Source: Phycisphaerales bacterium | Lineage (GTDB): Bacteria > Planctomycetota > Phycisphaerae > UBA1845 > UTPLA1 | Reading direction: 5' to 3' | DNA: 64,000 bases | NCBI GenBank assembly: GCA_020639075.1 | Contig: JACKHI010000001.1 | Coordinates: forward strand, 1,674,001-1,738,000 | Part shown: positions 42,396 through 51,525 of the stretch, piece by piece | Position numbering within the stretch: position 1 is the stretch's first letter | How the letters are laid out: each line of letters begins with the position of its first letter | Notes under the pieces: generated by a model | The model's input: the letters and a program-made list of their open reading frames with translations, nothing else | Databases searched by the model: none | What the model was told of the DNA's origin: nothing | Translations under genes and position numbers: made by a program

Positions 42396-44507
42396 ATGTC
42401 GCTCGAACACTCTATCGAAAACCTCGACACCGACGCGGCCATGGCGATGCAGACCGCCATCAGCGTTCTGATGGTCGCTCAGAAAAAGCTCATCCACAGC
42501 GAACGCCGGCATCGGGCGACGATCCAGAATGCTGTGGACGCCATCATCACGATCGACGAGGACGGCGTCATCGAAGCCGCCAACCCGGCCGTCGAACGCG
42601 TCTTCGGCTACACGGTATCGGAACTCATCGGTCGCAACGTGGCCCTTCTCGTGCCGGGTGAACATCACGAAAATCACGATCACTACCTCAAGCGGTACCT
42701 TGAGACTTTTGAGGCCCGCATCATCGGCATCGGGCGCGACGTCGAAGGTCGTCGCAAAGATGGCTCACTGATTCCAATCCACCTTTCGATCGGCCATTTC
42801 GAGTTGGATGGGCGGAACTACTTCACAGGAATCATCCAGGATCTGACCGACCGCAGGAAATACGAGGCGTCCATGCGACGTCTCGGAGCGATCGTCGAGT
42901 CGTCGAATGACGCGATCATCGGAAAAACCCTGGAAGGCACGATCACTGATTGGAACAAGGCCGCGGAGGAACTCTACGGCTATAGCGCAAGCGAAATCAT
43001 CGGGCGAAGCGTCGCGACCATTGTGCCGAAGGACCGGCTCGACGAACTCACGGACATTCTGATTCGCATCGGCCGCGGCGAACCCGTCAGCCACATTGAA
43101 ACAAAACGCGTTCGCAAGTCGGGCGAGTTCCTCGACGTTTCCCTCAATGTCTCCCCGATTTGCGACGGCAACGGCAACGTCATCGGTGCGTCGGCATCGG
43201 CCCGCGACATCTCCGCGCAGAAAGCCGCCGAGCAACTGCTTCTCGAGCGATCCGACCGCATCCAGACGATGAACGTGCAGCTTGAAGAAGCCAATGAGCG
43301 GCTGGAGATGGCCAGGTTCGCCGCCGAAGCCGCGGATGTCGCCAAGAGTGACTTCCTGGCCAACATGAGCCATGAAATCCGAACACCTCTGACTGCGATT
43401 CTGGGATTTGTCGATCTAATTGGCGAAGCCGCCGAGTTGAACGATGACTCCGTCCAGATGGTCGACACGATTCGTCGAAATGGTCGTCACCTCCTCGACA
43501 TCATCAACGACATACTCGATATCTCCAAGATCGAGTCAGGGAAGATGAAAACCGAGCGCCTGAGATTCTCACCGATTGACGTCATTGGGGACGTCATCGA
43601 TTTGATGACGAGTCGTGCAACCGCCGGAGGCCTCTACCTGAATTTCGAGCGAACGACGAGTCTCCCGGAAACGATTGAATCCGATCCGACGAGATTTCGT
43701 CAGATCCTCACAAACCTGGTCGGCAATGCCCTCAAGTTCACGATTCAAGGCGGCGTCAGAGTCATCGTCGGATTGTCGACGATCGCAAACGAACCTCAGC
43801 TCGATATCGCAGTCCGCGATACAGGGATTGGAATCAGCGGTGATCCGGACCGTTTGTTCGAACCTTTCCAACAGGGGGAATCGGGAACCAGCCGAAAATT
43901 CGGCGGTACCGGGCTCGGCCTGAGTATCTGCAAGAAGCTGGCGGAACATCTCGGCGGCGGCGTTTCGGCGACAGGCAAGGCGGGTGACGGCAGTGAGTTT
44001 CGCGTCTGGATCCCGACGGGGCCTCTGTACGGAATTCCCCTGATTTCACCCGAATCATGCATTCGACGTCCCGCGGCATCGCGGGTACGCGAAGCGGTGA
44101 CGCTCCCGCCATGCCGCATTCTCCTCGTTGAAGATGGCATAGACAATCAACGGCTCATCGCCCGCGTGCTGACGAGTGCCGGGGCCATAGTCGAGACCGA
44201 GGACAACGGACTGCTGGCCGTCGAGCGACTGACAGCGGCTTCCGGACACGTCACGCCGGACATCGTGATCATGGACATGCAGATGCCCGTGATGGACGGC
44301 TACGAGGCGACGCGAACACTTCGCGCGAGCGGTTTCGATCGGCCGATCATCGCCCTGACCGCCAATGCGATGATTGAAGATCGGACGCGATGTCTCGACG
44401 CCGGCTGCAGCGATTACGCGGTAAAACCCTTGGATCGCGACGGCCTGATCGAAGTCATCCGACGACAACTCAACGCATCACGACCTGCAACCGCAGCGAC
44501 CCCGTGA
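42396..44507 (+). CDS. Soluble hybrid histidine kinase with FixL-type haem PAS
   Basis: The protein is 703 residues with no TM segment. PAS1 (about 36-155) is FixL-like. His94 in NHDHYLKRY aligns with the proximal haem ligand of FixL (His200 in the B. japonicum protein), and Arg114 in RIIGIGR aligns with the distal Arg220. PAS2 (about 158-275) lacks these. A coiled linker leads to HisKA with SHEIRTPLTAIL (His326), an ATPase domain (N-box LVGNALKFT, G-boxes DTGIGI and GGTGLGLSI) and a receiver (phosphoacceptor Asp627 in IVIMDMQMPVMDGYEA). It probably senses oxygen; no output gene is adjacent. Confidence 0.92.
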   Translation: MSLEHSIENLDTDAAMAMQTAISVLMVAQKKLIHSERRHRATIQNAVDAIITIDEDGVIEAANPAVERVFGYTVSELIGRNVALLVPGEHHENHDHYLKRYLETFEARIIGIGRDVEGRRKDGSLIPIHLSIGHFELDGRNYFTGIIQDLTDRRKYEASMRRLGAIVESSNDAIIGKTLEGTITDWNKAAEELYGYSASEIIGRSVATIVPKDRLDELTDILIRIGRGEPVSHIETKRVRKSGEFLDVSLNVSPICDGNGNVIGASASARDISAQKAAEQLLLERSDRIQTMNVQLEEANERLEMARFAAEAADVAKSDFLANMSHEIRTPLTAILGFVDLIGEAAELNDDSVQMVDTIRRNGRHLLDIINDILDISKIESGKMKTERLRFSPIDVIGDVIDLMTSRATAGGLYLNFERTTSLPETIESDPTRFRQILTNLVGNALKFTIQGGVRVIVGLSTIANEPQLDIAVRDTGIGISGDPDRLFEPFQQGESGTSRKFGGTGLGLSICKKLAEHLGGGVSATGKAGDGSEFRVWIPTGPLYGIPLISPESCIRRPAASRVREAVTLPPCRILLVEDGIDNQRLIARVLTSAGAIVETEDNGLLAVERLTAASGHVTPDIVIMDMQMPVMDGYEATRTLRASGFDRPIIALTANAMIEDRTRCLDAGCSDYAVKPLDRDGLIEVIRRQLNASRPATAATP

Positions 44508-44534
44508 AATCCTGCAAGACAACGGTAGTGCCGC

Positions 44535-44679
44535 TTAGCCGCACGACACTCTGACGCGGTCCGCGTTTGGCATTGCTGAACGACGCCATGCCCCCATCCA
44601 CTCCGATGCAAGCGCCCGGAGGTCCGCATCGTTGACGCGACCGTCGCCGTCTTTGGGATCGTCGCCCTCAGGTTCTTGC
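44535..44679 (-). pseudogene. Remnant of a dockerin-like C-terminus
   Basis: On the minus strand a short open stretch reads GDDPKDGDGRVNDADLRALA then SEWMGAW and stops at 44535. This is one calcium loop and helix of a planctomycete dockerin-like module. The frame is closed by a TGA just upstream, at 44677-44679, and no complete parent gene is visible. I read it as a decayed gene end. The rest of the 611-bp gap 44508-45118 shows no gene. Confidence 0.5.
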
Positions 44680-44963
44680 TTTCAGTTCTGCCACTCGTCC
44701 GCGACTGCCCCCACCGCGCAGGATCGCACGACTCGCGCGCCCCAATGTGGCCTCTCACACATTTCGAAACGGGAGTCACTCCATGCCGCACGAGCCATTG
44801 CGCATTCGGGCTAATGGTGCGGCAACCCTCGACCAGCACCATAATCAAGGCCGTGAGATCCGCCGGTCTCCGCAACGGCAATCACCTGTCGGTCTGCAAA
44901 TACGTCCCCTCTGGTCGCCCGGAATCGCACCAGTAAGACCGATGGCGAAGAAATTGCGTGAAC

Positions 44964-44987
44964 TCCGATGCATAATCCGCTTATACT
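44964..44987 (+). promoter_or_regulatory. Possible promoter of the di-haem/FG-GAP gene
   Basis: TATACT at 44982-44987 is a good -10 box about 130 bp before the start codon at 45119. The sequence 18 bp upstream (GTGAAC) is a weak -35. Confidence 0.3.
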
Positions 44988-45118
44988 AGGACCCATCTGG
45001 TTTTGGATCGTCCTTGGGGCCAACTCATGGCCCTTACGAATCGTCGCCGTCAGCTGTGACGACGGCAATGCCTCGGCAACGGTCTTCATGGACCATGTCG
45101 AACCCGTGGAGGAGTGGT

Positions 45119-48100
45119 ATGAGGGTTCCAGGGATCGCGACTGTCGTCGCTGCGCTAACGGCTTGTACAGCCTCGACCTTTGTATTCGCCCAGAACAGCT
45201 GGGTCGAGTTCTCGGATGAAACGGCGACGCGGCTTGTCGCGTCGCCCGCAGTCGGCGCCAGCGACACACAGGAAAAAGACTACGCTTGGGGCGACGTCGA
45301 TCAGGATGGCGACACGGACCTCGTCTGTGTTCGTAAGCAACCTTTCACGACCCCCGGCCGGCGGACGAACGTTCTTTTCATGAACGAAGGCGTCGCCGAC
45401 GGCCAGGCCGTCAACGGCGTACTCGTCGACCGCACGTCGATCTATGCCACGGACGCCGACGACGGCGGCCAAGGATTCCTGGACGAGACCAACGATCGCG
45501 ATGTCGTCCTGACTGACGTCAATAACGACACGTGGCTCGACATCGTCACTGTGTCCACGCTGAGCGACGGCCTTCCTAAGACGATCTCGCATCCGCGCGT
45601 TTACATCAACAAGGGCGAAATCGGCGGTGTTTGGCAGGGATTTCGCTACGAAGAGGCCCGCATTCCGCAACTTCTGACGATTCCCGGCGGTCTCGCCGTG
45701 GCGCCTCGGCTCTGTTCGATCGCGGCGGCAGATGTGGATGGCGACGGTTTCGTCGATCTTTACATCGGCGACTACGACTCCAGCGGCGTGGGCGGCGGTT
45801 TCCCCGAAGCCGCCAATGCGGACATCAATGACCGCCTGCTCATGAATGACGGCACGGGCCATTTCATCGATTCGAATCAGACGAGAATGAACAGCACGAT
45901 GCTGCTGTCGGCCTTCGCCATGGCCTCAGTCTTTGCCGACATGAACGGCGACGGTTTCGTCGACCTCGTGAAGGATACCGCCCTCAACGCACCGCAGCGC
46001 GTCAGCGTCAGCTACAACAACCCGGCCAATGAAGGATTCTTCAACGCCTTCGACGTTGTCGATGACAACGCTCCGTATCACATCACTGTCGGCGATCTGA
46101 ATGACGACAACAGGATGGACATCGTTGTGACCGACGACGGCCGCGACCATTACCTTCTGAATCAGGGCAACGGCCCGGATGGTCTTGCCAACTTCACGCG
46201 ATTCGACTTCATCCGCTCGTCCGGTACGGACGCGGAATTCGGCGGAAATTCATTCATTGCCGACATGAATAACGACGGCTTGAACGATGTATTCATCTGC
46301 GACGTCGACGTGGACATCGATCAGAATTGCAGCCGCCGACTCCATCTCTATCGAAACCTCGGCAACCTGCCGAACGTGACGCTTCAGGAACAAGGCCCAG
46401 TCCAGGGCTGGAATCATAACGGCGCGCACGATGTCGCCGTCTTCGATATCAACGGCGACGGCTGGCTCGACATGGTCATCGGCCATTGCGTCGGCACAAA
46501 CGTCTGGATCAACGTCCCGCCTGTCGGCGTCAGTTTCACGTACCCCGACGGTCTGCCCGCGAATGTCGTTCCCGACACGCCTACAAACTTCCGCGTCGTC
46601 GTCGCTGATGTCGGGTTGACGCCGACGCCGGGCACAGGTCGTCAGTTTGTATCGATCGACAGCGGAGCATTCGTTGAATCCCCCATGGCGGTGCAATCGT
46701 CCAATACGTATCTGGCGGCGCTGCCCGCCGTACCGTGCACGTCGACGATCTCGTATTACTTCGCCGTCGGCACCGGCAGCGGCGACGAGACGGATCCGCC
46801 GGGCGCCGCGACATCGCCCTACTCGGCCTTGTCCTCGAGCGGCTTCGAAGTCGACTTCGACGATCGCTTCGAGACGGCCGTTGCCGGATGGACAGTCACG
46901 AATGATCCGTCGCTCACCTCCGGCGGCTGGGAACGCGTCAACCCCATCGGCACGTTCTTCCCCGACGGCAGCACCACGCCGGCCCAACCCGAAAACGACT
47001 TCGGCGCGGCCGCACAGGAAACGCAGTGCTACATCACGATGCAGCAACCCGCCGGATCGAGCGCTGCCGGCCTGTCCGATGTTGACGGCGGCCCGACCAC
47101 GCTGACGTCTCCTGTATTCGACCTGTCCGGAACCGACGCGTCCATCACATACGCCCGATGGTTCTTCTGCAGTACGCAGGGAACCGCAACGCAGGATTCA
47201 CTGGTCACGGAAATCAGCAACGGCGGTCCCTGGGTCATGGTCGACGAGACGTTCGGCACCGGCGGCGTATGGGAAGCCGTGTCGCTGACCGTCAGCGACT
47301 ACGTTTCGCCGACGTCAACAGTCCGCGTACGGTTCCGCACACAGGATTCGCCGAATGACTCGATCACGGAAGCCGGAATCGACAGCGTGACCGTCGGCCG
47401 ACTGATCTGCCCGCAGCCCTGCATCGATGACGGCGACTGCGACGACGGCATCGCCTGCAACGGCGTCGAATTCTGTAACAACAATCTCTGCCACGCGGGA
47501 ACGTCCCCTTGCGAAGGACCGACGGACATCTGCGACGAGGCGCTCGACGAATGCGTGGAATGTCTCGCCGACGGCGACTGCGACGACGGCCTCTTCTGTA
47601 ACGGCGTCGAGTCGTGCCTCGACGGCGTCTGCCAGCCGGGTTCGCCGCCCTGCAACGAGAACCTGACCTGCGACGAAGTCACCGACAGTTGCGTCGGCTG
47701 TCTTGTCGACGGCGATTGCGATGACGGCAACTTCTGCAACGGCACGGAGACCTGCGGCGCCGGAAACGTCTGCATTTCCGCGTCAGTCGGCGTGGCGAAC
47801 AACACGTTCGACGGCCCTTCGGGCTGGACCGACAATATTCCGACAGACGGCTCGATTTCGTACACGGGGCAACTAAGCGTGACGGGCCCCGACAGCGGAA
47901 GCGGCAGCTTTGCATGGGCAAGTCAGCCCGGCGTCATCAGCGACGGCACGATCGAGTTCGATCTGCTGTCATACACGGCGTCGGATACCGGCACATGGGA
48001 TCGACCGGTCTTCGTTCTCAACGGCACGTTCTTCGGGCTCAACGCCAACGGAACAATCGGCTCCGCGATCGCGTCGCCGGGCCAGGGCGCCTTCGGCACA

Positions 48101-50026
48101 ATCAATAATGACAACGCCGTCGCGGCCCCGATTCACTTCGTCATCGATGCCCAGTCCATCGCGGGTGCGGGCCCCTACGAGATCGGCTTCGGCGTGATGA
48201 GCGCCGACGGACTGCAGGGCGCCGGCGTCGCAATTTTCGACACAGTCCTGCCGGCCAGCGCACCGTTCAATCCTTGTCCCAACCAATTCTGCAATGACGT
48301 CATCGACGATTGTGTGGAATGCCTCGTGGCCGCGGACTGCGATGACGGTCAATTCTGCAACGGCGCCGAACAGTGCATCAACGGCAGCTGCGAACCCGGC
48401 ATCGCCCCATGCGCAATCGAACTGTGCGACGAACTCAACGACTCGTGCCCCGTTGCACTTCAGCCGGCGCCGGGCGATCCGATTCTCGGCCTTTCGCCTG
48501 CCGAGCTCGCTCGCTTTGACGCGGGCCGCGCGAAGTTCGACGAAGTCCTGACTGATGCCGGCGGACTCGGCCCCATCTTCAACCAGAACTCCTGCAGCGC
48601 CTGCCACGCGACTGGCGGTCTCGGCGGTTCGGGGTCCATCCTCGTCACCCGATTCGGCGCCGTCGACAAGGACGGCTTCGTCGATCTCGCCGAATTCGGC
48701 GGCTCGCTGCTTCAGCATAGCTCGCTCAGCGGTGAATGCGCCGAGACGATTCCTCCTGAGGCCAACGTCGTCGCCAATCGCGCAACCCCGCCGCTCTTCG
48801 GATTCGGTCTGATCGAAGCGATTTCCGACGCGGACCTGCTCTCCAATGAGACGACGCCACCGCCGGGCATCAGCGGCCGCGCCCATCTGGTCGCCCCGCT
48901 GGAAGATCCTGGAAACCCACGCGTCGGTCGATTCGGTTGGAAAGCCCAGGTGCCGACGGTCCTCACATTCTCCGCCGACGCGTCACTTAATGAAATGGGA
49001 CTGACCAATCGGTTCCTTGAGCAGGAGAATGACCCGAACGGCCTGCTGCCGCCCGCACTGATCGACTGTGACAACGTCCCGGATCCCGAGGACGGCCCTG
49101 AAGGCGGCGTGCCCGGCAATCCGCACTTCATCGATCGCGTCACCGACTTCCAGAGATTTCTCGCGCCGCCGCCGCAAACCCCCCGTTCCGGAATGTCCGG
49201 CGAAGCGATCTTCAACAGCGTCGGCTGCGCCGATTGCCACACACCGTCATTCAATAGCGGAATCGTCGCGGAAGCGGCCCTGTCGGCGAAAACCGTAAAG
49301 GCCTATTCCGACTTCCTGCTTCACGACATGGGCGGCCTCGGCGACGGAATCGGACAGGGCGACGCCGGTCTGACGGAAATGCGCACGCCGCCGCTTTGGG
49401 GCCTGCGTCTTCGAACGACGTTCCTGCACGACGGTCGCGTCACAAGCGGCACATTCGCCGATCGCGTCATCGCCGCTGTCGCGGCACACGGCGCGACGGG
49501 CAGCGAAGCCGCTGACTCAGCCGCCGCATTCGCGGGACTTTCGAATGAAGACGTGGCCGCGATGATCGCCTTCATGGACTCGCTCGGGCGACGCGAGTTC
49601 GATCACAACGGCGATGGCGCCGTCACGGCGTTTGATCTCGGCGTGTTCCGCGTCTGCTACGAGACGAACGACCCGTTCACGGCCGACGACGCCTGTGCCG
49701 TCTCCGACGTTGATCAGGACGGCGACGTCGATGACGACGACCTGGCACTCCTGTTGACGGTTTACACGGGCTCGCAGGACGACTGCAATTCGAACACGAT
49801 CAACGACGCCGTCGAAATACTCACCGGCGCCGCCAATGACTGCAATCTCAACGGTGTGCCCGACGATTGCGATGCGCCGTTTGATCTTGTCGCGCAGTTC
49901 GTTCAACAATTGCTGCTCGTCTCGAACGTCGATCTCGGCCCTGTCTGCCCGCTCTTCGACGGAAACAACGACGGCCTGCTCGACGGGCGGGACGTTGGTC
50001 CGTTCACGCAACAACTGATTCCGTAG
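45119..50026 (+). CDS. Giant exported FG-GAP / MopE-like / di-haem (DUF1111) / dockerin-like protein
   Basis: The protein has 1635 residues with a signal peptide (1-26). Residues about 50-455 hold FG-GAP/VCBS repeats rich in DxDxDGxxD loops, then a jelly-roll region. From about 767 three MopE-like Cys-rich repeats (DGDCDDGxxCNGxExC) are followed by a roughly 160-residue beta domain and a fourth repeat near 1066. A DUF1111 di-haem oxidoreductase-like region follows, with CSACH (1159-1163) and CADCH (1370-1374). The C-terminus has dockerin-like calcium loops (FDHNGDGAVTAFDLGVF, DVDQDGDVDDDDLALL). GGAGGAG lies 4 nt before the ATG. The role is unknown; it is probably a periplasmic or surface redox protein. 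Confidence 0.9.
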   Translation: MRVPGIATVVAALTACTASTFVFAQNSWVEFSDETATRLVASPAVGASDTQEKDYAWGDVDQDGDTDLVCVRKQPFTTPGRRTNVLFMNEGVADGQAVNGVLVDRTSIYATDADDGGQGFLDETNDRDVVLTDVNNDTWLDIVTVSTLSDGLPKTISHPRVYINKGEIGGVWQGFRYEEARIPQLLTIPGGLAVAPRLCSIAAADVDGDGFVDLYIGDYDSSGVGGGFPEAANADINDRLLMNDGTGHFIDSNQTRMNSTMLLSAFAMASVFADMNGDGFVDLVKDTALNAPQRVSVSYNNPANEGFFNAFDVVDDNAPYHITVGDLNDDNRMDIVVTDDGRDHYLLNQGNGPDGLANFTRFDFIRSSGTDAEFGGNSFIADMNNDGLNDVFICDVDVDIDQNCSRRLHLYRNLGNLPNVTLQEQGPVQGWNHNGAHDVAVFDINGDGWLDMVIGHCVGTNVWINVPPVGVSFTYPDGLPANVVPDTPTNFRVVVADVGLTPTPGTGRQFVSIDSGAFVESPMAVQSSNTYLAALPAVPCTSTISYYFAVGTGSGDETDPPGAATSPYSALSSSGFEVDFDDRFETAVAGWTVTNDPSLTSGGWERVNPIGTFFPDGSTTPAQPENDFGAAAQETQCYITMQQPAGSSAAGLSDVDGGPTTLTSPVFDLSGTDASITYARWFFCSTQGTATQDSLVTEISNGGPWVMVDETFGTGGVWEAVSLTVSDYVSPTSTVRVRFRTQDSPNDSITEAGIDSVTVGRLICPQPCIDDGDCDDGIACNGVEFCNNNLCHAGTSPCEGPTDICDEALDECVECLADGDCDDGLFCNGVESCLDGVCQPGSPPCNENLTCDEVTDSCVGCLVDGDCDDGNFCNGTETCGAGNVCISASVGVANNTFDGPSGWTDNIPTDGSISYTGQLSVTGPDSGSGSFAWASQPGVISDGTIEFDLLSYTASDTGTWDRPVFVLNGTFFGLNANGTIGSAIASPGQGAFGTINNDNAVAAPIHFVIDAQSIAGAGPYEIGFGVMSADGLQGAGVAIFDTVLPASAPFNPCPNQFCNDVIDDCVECLVAADCDDGQFCNGAEQCINGSCEPGIAPCAIELCDELNDSCPVALQPAPGDPILGLSPAELARFDAGRAKFDEVLTDAGGLGPIFNQNSCSACHATGGLGGSGSILVTRFGAVDKDGFVDLAEFGGSLLQHSSLSGECAETIPPEANVVANRATPPLFGFGLIEAISDADLLSNETTPPPGISGRAHLVAPLEDPGNPRVGRFGWKAQVPTVLTFSADASLNEMGLTNRFLEQENDPNGLLPPALIDCDNVPDPEDGPEGGVPGNPHFIDRVTDFQRFLAPPPQTPRSGMSGEAIFNSVGCADCHTPSFNSGIVAEAALSAKTVKAYSDFLLHDMGGLGDGIGQGDAGLTEMRTPPLWGLRLRTTFLHDGRVTSGTFADRVIAAVAAHGATGSEAADSAAAFAGLSNEDVAAMIAFMDSLGRREFDHNGDGAVTAFDLGVFRVCYETNDPFTADDACAVSDVDQDGDVDDDDLALLLTVYTGSQDDCNSNTINDAVEILTGAANDCNLNGVPDDCDAPFDLVAQFVQQLLLVSNVDLGPVCPLFDGNNDGLLDGRDVGPFTQQLIP

Positions 50027-50055
50027 CATGCGCAGCTACGATCATAGAAACACAC

Positions 50056-50095
50056 AAAGGCTTCGCGGCGAAGATACGCCGCGAAGCCTTTCTTG
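50056..50095 (+). terminator. Rho-independent terminator
   Basis: A 15-bp perfect stem (50056-50070 with 50077-50091; AAAGGCTTCGCGGCG and complement) with a 6-nt loop is followed by a T-rich run. It lies 30 bp past the stop of the 1635-residue gene. Confidence 0.88.
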
Positions 50096-50657
50096 ATTCT
50101 CAATCAATCGATTTTCGGGATGCGGAAGTGCATACCCATCATCGCGGATCATGAACCTGCGGAAAAAACGGGGGCCGGACAGCGAAGTGAAATATATTGG
50201 ACGTACAAAGGCGAATCGACGCCACTACATAACTTCGCTGCCGGCCGCCCCACTCCTCCCCTAGGATGATCGTGATGGTCACGGAACGGGAGTTTCCGAC
50301 ACGACCGAATCATGGCACTTTGCAGATATGCCCCTCACGCACCGCGACAGCGACGTGCCGAACCAGCCTCGATTTGCAGGCCGCCCGGCATGGGCATCCT
50401 CAGATATGTTTCATTCTGCACAGTTGGCGCCGCAAGAACAAGCTTCTGGCATAGTTTTTATGCAAAAAGAGATCGGAAGATGTCGGAATCCCCGTCCATC
50501 AAGTCAACGTCAATGCCGTTCTTGGGGTTCAGGACACGACAGACGCGGCCGACAGTATGCGATCCGAGACGTCTACGGCAGTTGTCCGATCGAGTTTCCC
50601 GGCGCACGATCGTCCTTCATCAAGTGTCAATTCGCGAAGTCGCGCTGCAAGATGACT
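50096..50657. other. Gene-free region
   Basis: These 562 bp lie between the terminator and the stop of the minus-strand lipoprotein gene. Plus-strand frames are open here but lack a family, signal or ribosome site. I see no repeat or RNA gene. Confidence 0.35.
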
Positions 50658-51215
50658 TCAGCTACCCAGCAACTGGTCCAGCAGCTGCCCGATGTCTTCA
50701 TCGCCTTCCTGAACGACGACCGGCCCGCCTGAACTTCCCCGAATACTCGTGCGCTCCACACTCGTCGACGCGTCAAAGAAGAAGACAGTCCCCGACAATC
50801 GGATGCGGATCGTGTCGCCGCAATCAAAGTCCACGTCGCGGCGCCACGCATTCGATGCATCGGCATCCCCAAAGGAGAACCCGCCCCCGTCACTGAATCT
50901 CGCACCGTCGAACGTAATGAGTTCGAGCTCGCCGTCGCAATCCAGACGGATCGACATTGTCTGATTCGGCCCCACTGCGCCGATCGTCGGCCCGTTCGAT
51001 ACCGACTGTGGGTTACTGAAGGCATCCTCGAGGATGTTCCGGCTGTCACTCATTCGAATGTCCGGCGACGCTGTGAACCCAGTGCCGTTCTCGATGACGA
51101 TCGTCACGCCCGGGGTGAACAGGCCACTCACGGCGTCGCAACCCGCGATTGCGGGAATGATCGAAACGAACAGGCACATCCGGCTTATCCGGCGTCGATG
51201 GCGGAATCGAGTCAT
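50658..51215 (-). CDS. Putative lipoprotein of unknown function
   Basis: The 185 residues start at the ATG at 51215 with GGAG about 10 nt upstream. Positively charged residues (MTRFRHRRRISR) precede a hydrophobic stretch and the lipobox-like AIAGC near residue 26, so it is probably a lipoprotein. The mature part is beta-rich, with TIVIENGTGFTASPDIRMSD near 38 and a C-terminal acidic tail. No family is recognised. A longer frame exists upstream but is antisense to a well-supported gene, so the short start is preferred. Confidence 0.72.
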   Translation of the reverse strand: MTRFRHRRRISRMCLFVSIIPAIAGCDAVSGLFTPGVTIVIENGTGFTASPDIRMSDSRNILEDAFSNPQSVSNGPTIGAVGPNQTMSIRLDCDGELELITFDGARFSDGGGFSFGDADASNAWRRDVDFDCGDTIRIRLSGTVFFFDASTSVERTSIRGSSGGPVVVQEGDEDIGQLLDQLLGS

Positions 51216-51525
51216 GACTTGACGTCTCCCCTGGGCGAAGAAAAAACGCGCCGCGATGCGACGCTGCCATCTCATCGGTCCATTTCCGAAGTCCCTTTCG
51301 GCCGTTCGCCGTCGCGCAAAAATGGCGCACGGCACAATTCGCAATTCGCGCCAATGTTGGCCGGAACAACCCGATCCTAGGGCCGGTCCCCGGGCCTCGA
51401 TTACCCCTGATTCGTTGGACATTTGCCCTCTGTGGGGTACAGTGTAGGGACCACTGGGGCGGTACCGCGTGCATCCCTGACCCCTGGTTTGAAACGGCGC
51501 CTCGCTTGCCAACGGAAGGTGTTCC
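51216..51525. other. Divergent intergenic region
   Basis: This 310-bp gap lies between the lipoprotein gene (-) and the CTERM-tagged gene (+). It carries the promoter at 51415-51443 for the plus strand. No promoter for the minus strand is evident. Confidence 0.35.
51415..51443 (+). promoter_or_regulatory. Putative sigma-70 promoter
   Basis: TTGGAC at 51415-51420 and TACAGT at 51438-51443 are separated by exactly 17 bp. The start would be near 51450, about 76 nt before the CTERM-tagged gene. Confidence 0.6.

Noticed and set aside
50440..50470. Sigma-54-like TGGCATAGTTTTTATGCA
   Set aside because: GG and GC are 12 bases apart instead of 10, and no real gene follows.
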